43,434 bases of DNA from Pseudomonadota bacterium (GTDB taxonomy: Bacteria; Pseudomonadota; Gammaproteobacteria; Burkholderiales; Burkholderiaceae_E): contig JAEWGX010000037.1 of the NCBI GenBank assembly GCA_023388075.1, positions 1 through 43,434 of the forward strand, in the 5' to 3' direction. This document shows, one piece after another, positions 31,260 through 38,552 of the stretch (the first letter of the stretch is position 1; the number at the start of each line of letters is the position of its first letter). Position numbers and translations under genes: made by a program. The notes under the pieces were generated by a model that saw only the letters and a program-made list of their open reading frames with translations, was not told the origin of the DNA and searched no databases.

Positions 31260-32465
31260 TCAAATGGCGGCAGCATCGCGCAGCGCCGCGATACCGCCCG
31301 GGTCGATCCCGATCTCGGCGAGCACGGCCTCGGTGTGCTCGCCGAGGGCAGGGATCCGGTCCATTCGAGTCTCGCCGGCATGGGCGCGCCCCGGAGGAAG
31401 GAGCGCCGGGATCGGGCCCGCCGGCGTCTCGACCTGCGACCAGCGGTCGCGTGCCTGCAGCTGCGGATGCGACCACACCTCGTCCATGCCGTTCATCCGG
31501 GCGTTGGCGATGCCGGCGGCTTCCAGCCGATCCATCACCTCGTCGGCGCCGAGCCTGGCGAATGCTTCGATGATGATGGCGCGCAGCGACTCGCGCGCCT
31601 CGTGGCGGCGTGCATTGGAGGAGAATCGCGGGTCCGAGGCGAGGCCAGGCTCGCCGATCACCCGCTCGCAGAAGACCACCCATTCCCGCTCGTTCTGCAA
31701 GCCCAGCATCACGTCCCTTCCGTCGCCCGCAGGGAAGGGCCCGTAGGGAAAGATCGTGGCATGGGCTGCGCCGGCTCGCTGCGGTTGGGGTGCGCCCGCA
31801 TAGGCGTAGTAGAGCGGAAAGCCCATCCATTCCACCATGCTCTCGAGCATCGAGACGTCGATGCGCCGGCCTCGCCCCGTCCGGCCGCGCTCGATCAGCG
31901 CGGCCAGCACGCTGGAATAGGCGTACATGCCCGCCGCGATGTCGGCGATGGAGCAGCCAGCCTTTGCCGGGGCCTCCGGCGTGCCGGTCACCGAGAGGAA
32001 GCCGGCTTCGCTCTGGATCAGCAGGTCGTACGCCTTCTTGTCGCGATAGGGGCCCGGCGCGCGCGGGTCGTCGCCGTAGCCGGAGATGTCGCATACGACC
32101 AGGCGTGGATGGCGCGGGTGCAGGGTATCGAACGAAAGACCCAGCCGCGCCGCGGCGCCGGGTGCGAGGTTCTGCACCAGCACGTCGGCGCGCGCCAGCA
32201 GCTTCTCCAGCACCGGCGCCGCGAGCGGATGCTTCACGTCCAGCGTCACGCTTTCCTTGGAGCGGTTCACCCACACGAAGTGCGAGGAAAGGCCGGCAAC
32301 CCTCTGGTCGTAGGCGCGGGCAAAGTCGCCGATGCCCGGCCGCTCCACCTTGATGACCCGCGCGCCCAGGTCGGCGAGCTGGCGGGTGCAGAAGGGTGCG
32401 GCAATCGCGTGCTCGAGCGCGACGACGGTGATGCCGTCGAGTGGAAGGGGCGAAGGGGAAGCCAT
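31260..32465 (-). CDS. CaiB/BaiF (class III) CoA-transferase
   Basis: A 401-residue family III CoA-transferase, of the formyl-CoA transferase type, which moves CoA between carboxylic acids through acyl-enzyme anhydrides. The catalytic aspartate is Asp147 in KAYDLLIQSEAG, matching Asp169 of formyl-CoA transferase. Other hallmarks are LADLGARVIKVERPGIGD, NRSKESVTLDVK, ISGYGDDPRAPGPYRDK and the C-terminal NGMDEVWSHPQLQARDRW. The acid and CoA donor are unknown. No acyl-CoA dehydrogenase or hydratase gene is adjacent. No Shine-Dalgarno precedes the ATG at 32465; a TACCCT -10-like box lies 7 nt before it. Confidence 0.92.
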   Translation of the reverse strand: MASPSPLPLDGITVVALEHAIAAPFCTRQLADLGARVIKVERPGIGDFARAYDQRVAGLSSHFVWVNRSKESVTLDVKHPLAAPVLEKLLARADVLVQNLAPGAAARLGLSFDTLHPRHPRLVVCDISGYGDDPRAPGPYRDKKAYDLLIQSEAGFLSVTGTPEAPAKAGCSIADIAAGMYAYSSVLAALIERGRTGRGRRIDVSMLESMVEWMGFPLYYAYAGAPQPQRAGAAHATIFPYGPFPAGDGRDVMLGLQNEREWVVFCERVIGEPGLASDPRFSSNARRHEARESLRAIIIEAFARLGADEVMDRLEAAGIANARMNGMDEVWSHPQLQARDRWSQVETPAGPIPALLPPGRAHAGETRMDRIPALGEHTEAVLAEIGIDPGGIAALRDAAAI

Positions 32466-32472
32466 GCGCCGC

Positions 32473-32503
32473 AGGGTAGCAGAAGCGCTGCGACGGTCGT
32501 CAA
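32473..32503 (-). promoter_or_regulatory. Predicted promoter of the CoA-transferase gene
   Basis: Minus-strand TTGACG (32503-32498) and TACCCT (32478-32473) with a long 19-bp spacer; 7 nt separate the -10 box from the ATG, a leaderless arrangement. The -10 match is weak. Confidence 0.35.
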
Positions 32504-32522
32504 CGCGGGCTTGGCCGGCCTC

Positions 32523-32540
32523 GGTCCCGCCGGCGGGACC
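32523..32540. promoter_or_regulatory. 18-bp perfect palindrome upstream of the CoA-transferase promoter
   Basis: GGTCCCGCC is followed directly by GGCGGGACC, its exact reverse complement. It lies 20 bp upstream of the predicted -35 box, a place suitable for an activator. It could also fold as a hairpin at the end of the DUF488 transcript, though no T run follows on the minus strand. Confidence 0.4.
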
Positions 32541-32561
32541 CGGGGGCTCGGACCGGGCCCG

Positions 32562-32627
32562 TGGATCAGGGATACGGATCGGGGCTCTTGGATCAGGGGA
32601 GTGGATCAGGCGCTTGGATCAGAAGAG
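32562..32627. repeat. Five tandem 13-14 bp units, TGGATCAG core
   Basis: Units start at 32562, 32575, 32589, 32602 and 32615. Four begin TGGATCAG; the second is degenerate (CGGATCGG). The last unit contains the stop codon of the DUF488 gene, the rest are in the intergenic region before the CoA-transferase gene. Confidence 0.85.
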
Positions 32628-33212
32628 CGGCTGCTGCGGCGGCTCGGGCGCCGCATAGTCGAGCCGGCCGTCGACGATGCGCGCCGCCGGCGTGTAGGGA
32701 TGCGGCGCGGTGCGCCCGGGTGAGACCAGGTGGATGACTTCCCAGCCGTCGGCCTTGAAATCGTCGGCGATGAGGCCGCGATGACACTGCCACCACGGCG
32801 CCTCGGCACACATGACGGCCGTCCTGCGTTGCGCGGCCAGCCGGGCGAGCCGTTCACGGGCTTGCCGCCACGGCGCGGTCTCCATGTAATCGGCATAGCC
32901 TCGAAAGCTCTCGTTGCGCCAGGCGGTGTTGTGCGTCTCGGGCCGAGGCTTGCGCCGGCCGCCAAGGTCCGGCATCGGAACATACTCGACCCCGAGCAGG
33001 GGCAAGGCCTTGGCCATCGCTTCGCCGGAGAACTGCGGGTTGCGCCGCGAGCCCGGGAAGCGACGCACGTCGGCCAGCACCTCGATGCCGGCCTCGGCGA
33101 GCATGTCGGCGAAGACGGCCCAGTCGCGACTGGAGTGGCCGATGGTCCAGAGGGTTCGTCCGGAGGGTTCCTCCGCCGTGTCGGATCGGCCCTCCTTGGT
33201 GCTGCCTGTCAT
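32619..33212 (-). CDS. DUF488 domain protein
   Basis: A 197-residue soluble protein of the DUF488 family. Typical are LWTIGHSSRDWAVFADML at the start, VLADVRRFPGSRRNPQFSGEA, YVPMPDLGGRRKPRPE, NESFRGYADYM and the Cys-containing motifs VMCAEAPWWQCHRGLIADDF. The two Cys and the following His-Arg are conserved in the family and suggest a catalytic or nucleic-acid related role, which has not been defined. The N-terminal 18 residues are polar and variable. The ATG at 33212 has only a weak GGTGG before it; a TACCCT box lies 6 nt upstream. Its last codons run into the tandem repeats. Confidence 0.87.
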   Translation of the reverse strand: MTGSTKEGRSDTAEEPSGRTLWTIGHSSRDWAVFADMLAEAGIEVLADVRRFPGSRRNPQFSGEAMAKALPLLGVEYVPMPDLGGRRKPRPETHNTAWRNESFRGYADYMETAPWRQARERLARLAAQRRTAVMCAEAPWWQCHRGLIADDFKADGWEVIHLVSPGRTAPHPYTPAARIVDGRLDYAAPEPPQQPLF

Positions 33213-33363
33213 GCCACCAGGGTACGCCACGATCGCCGACGCAGGATCGCCAGCCCGGATCGGTGGCAGGGGCACCTCGTCCACGTGTGGTGTATGGGCC
33301 GCCTCGGACGCTCCGCGGACGGCGGATGTAGTACCGTGCAGAGCGATTCTCCCGACAAGTGCG

Positions 33364-34401
33364 ATGATCGCCATTCTCGTCGCGGCCCAGGTGGTGTTGC
33401 CGCTCCTGATGCTGCTGTGGCTGGCTTTGCAGCCGGCAGCGAGCCGCCTCGGCTTCGCCTTGCAGGTCGCAGGGATCGGCGCCTTGCTGCTCTCGATGGC
33501 ATGGGCCGCCCCCTGGACGGTGGTCCCGTGGTGGCTCCCGCGCGTGCACGGCACGCTCTGGGCTGGTGCGACCCTGTGGCACGTGCTGCATGGGCGTGCC
33601 GTCCGGGTGACATTGCTTCCCGCGCGCAGCGCTGGATGGACCGCCGCGGCGCTCTCGGCGGCGATGCTGGTCATCGGCGCCTGGCTCGGCGGCGCGGCGT
33701 TCATGGGCCGAGGGCTGCCCGAGGCGCCGGTCCTCGACGTCGTCAATCCCCTGGGTCCGGGCCGCTATCTGGTGGGCAACGGGGGCGGCAACGAGCTCGT
33801 GAATCCGCATCTGCGCACGCTCGACCCCGCCGTCGAGCGCTACCGGCCCTGGCGCGGCCAGTCCTATGCGATCGACTTCGTGGGGCTCAACCGGTGGGGC
33901 TCCCGGGCTGCGGGCTTGAGCCCCTCGCATCCCTCCGCGTATGCGATCTTCGGCGCGGCGGTGCACGCGCCCTGCGCGGGACAGGTGATGGCCGTCGAGA
34001 GCGACCTACCGGATCTCGAGATCCCGAACCAGGACGTGATCAATCGGCTGGGGAACCACCTCATCCTCCAGTGCGGCGACGCCGTGGTCGTGCTTGCGCA
34101 CCTGAAGCGCGGCAGCATCGCCGCAACGGCCGGCCGCGCCGTGGTTGTCGGCGATCTGCTGGGAGAGGTCGGCAACTCCGGCGCCAGCACCGAGCCGCAC
34201 CTTCATATCCATGCGCAGCGGCAAGCCGCGGGCGGCGAGCCGCCGATCTCCGGCGAGCCGATCGCGCTTCGGATCGACGGGCGCTTCCTGGTGCGCAACG
34301 ACCGCATCAACGTGCGCGAGCGCCGGGATGCTCCGGGGCGGCGAGCTCGGGGTGGTTCCGGGCCCGCGTTGATCATTCCATCTTCAGGCCGAGGCGCTTG
34401 A
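33364..34401 (+). CDS. Membrane protein with M23-type peptidase domain lacking one metal ligand
   Basis: A 345-residue protein. Three hydrophobic segments (IAILVAAQVVLPLLMLLWLA, VAGIGALLLSMAWAA, AALSAAMLVIGAWLGGAAF) anchor it. The C-terminal half is an LytM/M23-type fold: SYAIDFVGLN with Asp171, VHAPCAGQVMAVE, the catalytic-type LAHL (His246), VGDLLGEVGNSGASTEPHLHIH with the HLH metal motif. The first zinc ligand of M23 enzymes (His four residues before the Asp) is Ser167, so the site is incomplete and the protein may be non-catalytic or a known variant. The ATG at 33364 starts the first helix. Its 3' end overlaps the convergent Bug gene by 29 bp. Confidence 0.8.
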   Translation: MIAILVAAQVVLPLLMLLWLALQPAASRLGFALQVAGIGALLLSMAWAAPWTVVPWWLPRVHGTLWAGATLWHVLHGRAVRVTLLPARSAGWTAAALSAAMLVIGAWLGGAAFMGRGLPEAPVLDVVNPLGPGRYLVGNGGGNELVNPHLRTLDPAVERYRPWRGQSYAIDFVGLNRWGSRAAGLSPSHPSAYAIFGAAVHAPCAGQVMAVESDLPDLEIPNQDVINRLGNHLILQCGDAVVVLAHLKRGSIAATAGRAVVVGDLLGEVGNSGASTEPHLHIHAQRQAAGGEPPISGEPIALRIDGRFLVRNDRINVRERRDAPGRRARGGSGPALIIPSSGRGA

Positions 34402-35350
34402 CCACCGGTTCCCAGCGCGCGATATCCGCGAGCATCGCCTCTTCCGCTTCGGCGCTGGTGCTGCCCACCGCCTTGAGGTCGATGGTCTGCAGCTTCGCCT
34501 GGATCTCGGGATGCTTCATGATGTCGGCGACATGCCTTTCGATTTCGGCGATGACGGGCTGCGATACGCCGCGACGCGCCTGGAGCACCAGCTTGAAGGT
34601 GATGTCGGCATCCGGCCGGTTCAGCGCCTTGGGAAGCGTCGGCACGTCGGGAGCCAGCGCCGACGGCTGCGCCGAGGAGATCGCGAGAGGAGTCAGCTTG
34701 CCAGCCTTGGCATGCGGGATGACCGTGGGCGTGGCCAGGAAACCGCAGTCGACCTCGCCGGACAGGACCGCGATCGTCGCCGGCGCGGGGCCCTTGTAGG
34801 GGATGTGCTGCATTCTGACGGCGCTCGTCTGGAGGAACATCTCCGCCGCCAGGTGCCCGGGCACGGCAGGTCCGCCGGAGGCGTAGGTCATCGGCTTCTC
34901 GCCGGCCATCTTGACCAGGTCCGACACTGTCTTCAACCCGAGGTTCGGGTTGCACACCAGCAGCTGAGTGAACGTCGCCACCACGGAGACATTGAGCAGG
35001 TCCTTCCGGGCGTCGAAGGCCAGGTTGCGATAGACCAGCGGATTGGTGGTGACGACCGTGTCGGGGCTCAGCACCAACGTATGTCCGTCGGGCTCCGACT
35101 GCGCGACGACTTGCGCCGCCAGATTGTTGCCGGCGCCGGGGCGATTCTCCACCACGACGGAATGCCCCGTGCGTTGCTGCAGCTGGGCGGCGAACAGCCG
35201 GCTGGTGAAGTCGGACGGCCCGCCTGGCGGCGAGCCCACCATGATCCGAACGGTCTTGCTGGGCCAGGGCGGTGTCTGTGCCTGCGCCGTCGATGTCACG
35301 AGAACGGTGGAGGTGGCGAGCGCGGCCAGGACGATGCGGCGAACGGGCAT
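34373..35350 (-). CDS. Bug/TctC family tripartite tricarboxylate transporter receptor
   Basis: A 325-residue periplasmic solute-binding protein. The signal peptide (IVLAALATSTVLVTSTAQA) is followed by the family core: VRIMVGSPPGGPSDFTSRLFA, VVVENRPGAGNNLAAQVVAQ, DGHTLVLSPDTVVTTNPLVY and the TYASGGPAVPGHLAAEMF region. These receptors are very numerous in Burkholderiales and usually capture carboxylates or similar acids. No TctA/TctB membrane genes are next to it, so it is an orphan receptor. I prefer the ATG at 35350, 6 bp after GGAGA, over the ATG at 35362. It overlaps the convergent M23-like gene by 29 bp. Confidence 0.92.
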   Translation of the reverse strand: MPVRRIVLAALATSTVLVTSTAQAQTPPWPSKTVRIMVGSPPGGPSDFTSRLFAAQLQQRTGHSVVVENRPGAGNNLAAQVVAQSEPDGHTLVLSPDTVVTTNPLVYRNLAFDARKDLLNVSVVATFTQLLVCNPNLGLKTVSDLVKMAGEKPMTYASGGPAVPGHLAAEMFLQTSAVRMQHIPYKGPAPATIAVLSGEVDCGFLATPTVIPHAKAGKLTPLAISSAQPSALAPDVPTLPKALNRPDADITFKLVLQARRGVSQPVIAEIERHVADIMKHPEIQAKLQTIDLKAVGSTSAEAEEAMLADIARWEPVVKRLGLKME

Positions 35351-35458
35351 GATTGTCTCCATGACCTCTTCGTAGTGAAGGCTCGCGGCGAGTATAGAGG
35401 ACGAGGCGCGGCTGCAGGGCAGTCCGAGCGGACACCCGTGAAGATGGGCCGGCGCAAC

Positions 35459-35492
35459 GAAAAAGGGTTAGCCCGTTGCCGAGCTAACCCTT
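35459..35492 (-). terminator. Intrinsic terminator after tRNA-Lys
   Basis: AAGGGTTAGC and GCTAACCCTT form a perfect 10-bp stem (35463-35472 with 35483-35492) with a 10-nt loop. On the minus strand the stem ends in CCCTTTTTC, so the T run is in place to stop the transcript coming from tRNA-Lys (35502-35577). Confidence 0.88.
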
Positions 35493-35501
35493 GAAACCTA
35501 C

Positions 35502-35577
35502 TGGTAGGCCGTGCTGGATTCGAACCAGCGACCAACGGATTAAAAGTCCGCTGCTCTACCAGCTGAGCTAACGACCC
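35502..35577 (-). tRNA. tRNA-Lys (anticodon TTT)
   Basis: A 76-nt cloverleaf with encoded CCA. Acceptor GGGTCGT pairs with ACGGCCT (G1-U72 and otherwise Watson-Crick), D arm GCTC...GAGC, anticodon loop CTTTTAA gives anticodon TTT, T arm GCTGG TTCGAAT CCAGC. The sequence closely follows other proteobacterial tRNA-Lys(UUU). It is the last gene in the direction of the tol-pal block and is closed by the terminator at 35459-35492. Confidence 0.97.
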
Positions 35578-35674
35578 ACGTGCTCGCGGCGCACCTATCG
35601 GTACGCCGCAGCGAAGTCGACGATGGTATCAACCAGCCAGAATCGGGTCAAACCGGAATACCCGGAAAACGCTG

Positions 35675-36559
35675 CTACCGCAGCGCGGACAGCCGATCCT
35701 TGGCCGCGCCCGAGGCGGGGGTGCCCGGGAACTTCTCGCCGATCGCCCTGAAGGTGGCGCGCGCGGCATTGCGGTCGCCGGAGTCCGCTTGCGCATTGCC
35801 CAGGATCAGCATGGCGTCGGGCACGCGGGGACTGTCCGGGTGACGCGAGGTGAGCTGGTTCAAGGTGGCGATGGCGCCCTTGAAGTCGCCGCTTGCGTAT
35901 TGCGCGCCGCCCTGCCAGTAGAGCGCGAGCGGCCGGTACGGGCTCTCGGGGTAGTCGCGCTGGAAGGACTGGAAGGCCGCGGTCGCGCCCTTGAAGTCGC
36001 TGCCGCGGAAGAGCTCGAGCGCCGCGTCGTAGGCGCGCTTCTCGGCCTGCTCGACGGTCACGGTCCTGTCGTCGATGGTGACCTCCACCGGCTCGAACTG
36101 CTTGAGGCGCGAGTCGAGCGCGGTGCTCAGCTCTTTCTGCTGGCGCCGCGTCTGGTTGAGCTCGTTGGCCTGCACCTCGAGCTGGCCGCGCAGGCGCGCC
36201 ACTTCCTGGCGCAGCGCCTCCATCTGGTTCTGCTGGTCGAGGTTCACGCGTTGGCCCTGCTCCAGCCGCGAGAGTCGCTGCTCGATCGCCGCCTGCTGGC
36301 GCCCGAACTCGTTCAATTGCCGCAAGGTCTCGCGCTGGAAGGTCTCCAGCCGGTTACGCACGTCGAGCACCGCCTGGCGCGCCTCGTTGTCGCTGAAAAG
36401 CGCCCAGGCCGGCTGCGCGACGCCGAGCGTCAGCGCCAGCATCACTCCCGAGGCGATGGCGGTCAATCCCCGCCGGCGTGGCTGCTCGGCGGAAAGGAGG
36501 CGAGGGCGGCCGGCGGTGGGCAACGGCAGCGACGCCCCCGGCGTGAGTTGCATGGACAT
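35675..36559 (-). CDS. cpoB: Tol-Pal system protein CpoB (YbgF)
   Basis: A 294-residue periplasmic protein that links peptidoglycan synthesis with Tol-Pal-driven outer-membrane constriction. A long N-region with signal peptide (GVMLALTLGVAQPAWA) precedes the coiled-coil trimerisation part (LETFQRETLRQLNEFGRQQ through RLRGQLEVQANELNQTRRQQ). The C-terminal TPR domain starts at AEKRAYDAALELFRGSDF, with YPESPYRPLALYWQGGAQYA and HPDSPRVPDAMLILGNAQ. The ATG at 36559 is behind GGAGG. About 35 residues precede the hydrophobic stretch of the signal peptide, so a second ATG inside, closer to GVMLA, may be used. It is last in the operon, 58 bp after pal. Confidence 0.93.
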   Translation of the reverse strand: MSMQLTPGASLPLPTAGRPRLLSAEQPRRRGLTAIASGVMLALTLGVAQPAWALFSDNEARQAVLDVRNRLETFQRETLRQLNEFGRQQAAIEQRLSRLEQGQRVNLDQQNQMEALRQEVARLRGQLEVQANELNQTRRQQKELSTALDSRLKQFEPVEVTIDDRTVTVEQAEKRAYDAALELFRGSDFKGATAAFQSFQRDYPESPYRPLALYWQGGAQYASGDFKGAIATLNQLTSRHPDSPRVPDAMLILGNAQADSGDRNAARATFRAIGEKFPGTPASGAAKDRLSALR

Positions 36560-36617
36560 GGCGAACCTCCGTGGGCGAGTCTGGCCGACGAGCCGGCGAC
36601 GCGTCGCCGGCTGGACG

Positions 36618-37187
36618 TCAGCGGTAGCTGATGTCGGCGCGGCGGTTCTCCGCGAAGGACGCCTCGTCGGTGCCGACGGCGCGCGGCTTCTCCTCGCCGA
36701 AGCTGATCGATTCCATCTGGCTGTCGTCCACGCCCAGGGTGGCAAGCGCACGGCGCACGGCATCCGCGCGCTTCTGCCCGAGCGCGAGATTGTATTCACG
36801 GCTGCCGCGCTCGTCGGTGTTGCCCTCGATCACCACGTGCTTGTCGCGGTTGGCGGAAAGGTAGCGCGCATGGGCCTCGACCACCGACTGGTATTCGGGC
36901 TGGACGACGAAGCTGTCGTACTGGAAATAGACGCTGCGCTTGGCGAGCGGGCTCGCCGGATCGTTCAGCGGATCGGTCTCCTGCACGACGACCGGCGCGA
37001 CACCGCTCACGCTGCCGCTGTCCGCGCCGGTGCCGGCGTCCGGCGCCGAGCCCGGCGATGCGCTGGACGGTCCGCGTTGCTCGATTGTGGCCGGTTCCTT
37101 GAGGTCCACGGAGGTGCACGCGCTGGCAGCGAGCGCGAGGCCGATGGCCAGGGCCAGCGCGTTCAAGGGGCGGGTAGGGGAGATCAT
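36618..37187 (-). CDS. pal: Peptidoglycan-associated lipoprotein Pal
   Basis: A 189-residue outer-membrane lipoprotein. The signal ends LAASAC with Cys24 as lipidation site. A Gly/Ser/Pro-rich linker of about 45 residues leads to the OmpA-like domain with VYFQYDSFVV, HVVIEGNTDERGSREYNLAL, QKRADAVRRAL and the C-terminal ENRRADISYR, which bind meso-DAP peptidoglycan. The linker is longer than in E. coli Pal. The ATG at 37187 is 8 bp after AAGGAG. It lies 35 bp after tolB and is recruited to division sites through TolB. Confidence 0.97.
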   Translation of the reverse strand: MISPTRPLNALALAIGLALAASACTSVDLKEPATIEQRGPSSASPGSAPDAGTGADSGSVSGVAPVVVQETDPLNDPASPLAKRSVYFQYDSFVVQPEYQSVVEAHARYLSANRDKHVVIEGNTDERGSREYNLALGQKRADAVRRALATLGVDDSQMESISFGEEKPRAVGTDEASFAENRRADISYR

Positions 37188-37222
37188 CGATTGGCTCCTT
37201 TCATGTGCCATTGCGTTCGGTG

Positions 37223-38494
37223 TCACTTCGGATACGGGCCCCACGCCGGCTCGCGGATGTCGCCGCTGTTGCTGGTGAGGCGCTGCTTGATGCGGCCGTC
37301 GGTGGTGACCGCCATCAGGTATTCGCTGTTGCCGGCTTCGGTGGAGTACATGACCCAGCGGCCGTTGGGCGCGAAGCTGGGTGACTCCTCGCGGCCGGTA
37401 TCGGTGAGCAGCGTCTCCTTGCCGGCCTCCAGGTCCTTGATGGCGACGAAGAATCCGCCGTCACGGCGGGTGATGTAGGCGAGCTGCTTGCCGTCCGGAC
37501 TGACGCGCGGCGAGACGTTGTAGGTCGACCCGAAGGTGACCCGCGCAACGTTGCCGTCGCCCACGTTCATGCGGTAGATCTGCGGCGAGCCGCCGCGGTC
37601 CGAGGTGAAGTAGACGGTGTTGCCGTCGGGTGCGAACCACGGCTCGGTGTCGATGCCGCTCGATTGCGTGAGCCGCTTCGATTCGCCGCCGGAGGCGCTG
37701 ATGAGGTAGATCTGTGAGCCGCCGTCGCGGGTCAGCGTGACCGCGAGCTGGTTGCCGTCGGGGGACCAGGCCGGCGCGCTGTTGCTGCCGCGGAATTCCG
37801 CGACCGCCTTGCGCTGGCCGGTGGCGAGGCTGTGCACGTAGACCACGGGCTTCCGCGACTCGAACGAGACATAGGCGAGGCGGCTGCCGTCGGGCGACCA
37901 ACGCGGCGAGATGATCGGCTCGCCGGAGTTGAGCGCCGTCTGCACGTTCTGGCCGTCCCAGTCCGCGACGTTGAGCTTGAACCGGTTGCCTTCCTTGGTG
38001 ACGAACGCGATGCGGGTGGAGAAGATCCCCTTGATCCCCGTGAGCTTCTCGTAGACCGAGTCCGCGATGCGATGACCCGCGAGCCGCGCATCGCCGGTGC
38101 TCGCGATCAGCGCTTCCTCGGCCAGCACGCTCTGCCGCACGGTGTCGACCAGCTTGTAGCGCACGTCCAGCCGCCCGTTGCCGGTGCGGTTGACCGAGCC
38201 GACCAGGCCGGAGTCCGCCCCCTGGTTGCGCAAGGCGCCCAGGTCCAGGGTGGAGGTCTCGGTGAGCGGCTCGGCGATGTCGATGATGCGGAACATGCCG
38301 CTGCGCGCGAGGTCCGAGCGGATCACCGAATCCACCGGCGGTTGCGGATTGCCCTGGCCGCCGAAATTGGCGATCGCGATGGGTAACTGGTTCGCGCCGA
38401 TGCCGGTCACGTCGATGCGCATCTGCGCTTGAGCGGCGCCTGCCGAGGCGCTGACCAGGGCCAAAAAGCCGAGGCGGAACAATAACTTGCTCAT
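37223..38494 (-). CDS. tolB: Tol-Pal system protein TolB
   Basis: A 423-residue periplasmic protein. The signal peptide LGFLALVSASAGAAQAQ is followed by the N-terminal alpha/beta domain (VIRSDLARSGMFRIID) and a six-bladed beta-propeller with repeated SPDG motifs (RWSPDGSRLAYVSFESRKP, APAWSPDGNQLAVTLTRDGG, WFAPDGNTVYFTSDRGG, PRVSPDGKQLAYITRRDGG). TolB relays between TolA and Pal. No Shine-Dalgarno precedes the ATG; a perfect TATAAT lies 6 nt before it, so a leaderless mRNA may start on the ATG itself. TolA ends 59 bp upstream; the operon can thus be read from tolQ and again from this site. Confidence 0.97.
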   Translation of the reverse strand: MSKLLFRLGFLALVSASAGAAQAQMRIDVTGIGANQLPIAIANFGGQGNPQPPVDSVIRSDLARSGMFRIIDIAEPLTETSTLDLGALRNQGADSGLVGSVNRTGNGRLDVRYKLVDTVRQSVLAEEALIASTGDARLAGHRIADSVYEKLTGIKGIFSTRIAFVTKEGNRFKLNVADWDGQNVQTALNSGEPIISPRWSPDGSRLAYVSFESRKPVVYVHSLATGQRKAVAEFRGSNSAPAWSPDGNQLAVTLTRDGGSQIYLISASGGESKRLTQSSGIDTEPWFAPDGNTVYFTSDRGGSPQIYRMNVGDGNVARVTFGSTYNVSPRVSPDGKQLAYITRRDGGFFVAIKDLEAGKETLLTDTGREESPSFAPNGRWVMYSTEAGNSEYLMAVTTDGRIKQRLTSNSGDIREPAWGPYPK

Positions 38495-38500
38495 GAGTTG

Positions 38501-38506
38501 ATTATA
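38501..38506 (-). promoter_or_regulatory. Consensus -10 box 6 nt before tolB
   Basis: Minus-strand TATAAT at 38506-38501 lies within the 10-bp palindrome GATTATAATC, with exactly 6 nt to the tolB ATG. No good -35 hexamer is visible at 15-19 bp, but the upstream TGTGA is close to an extended -10 element. Confidence 0.5.
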
Positions 38507-38552
38507 ATCACATTAGGTATCGGTTCAGCCACGTCGATCGCTCCAGGCTTTC

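Noticed and set aside
32562..32627. Repeat cluster as a CRISPR array
   Set aside because: Units are only 13-14 bp without spacers, and no cas genes are present.
32730..34799. A 689-codon plus-strand open frame
   Set aside because: It crosses the DUF488, M23-like and Bug genes on either strand and reads as Arg/Ala/Gly-rich noise.
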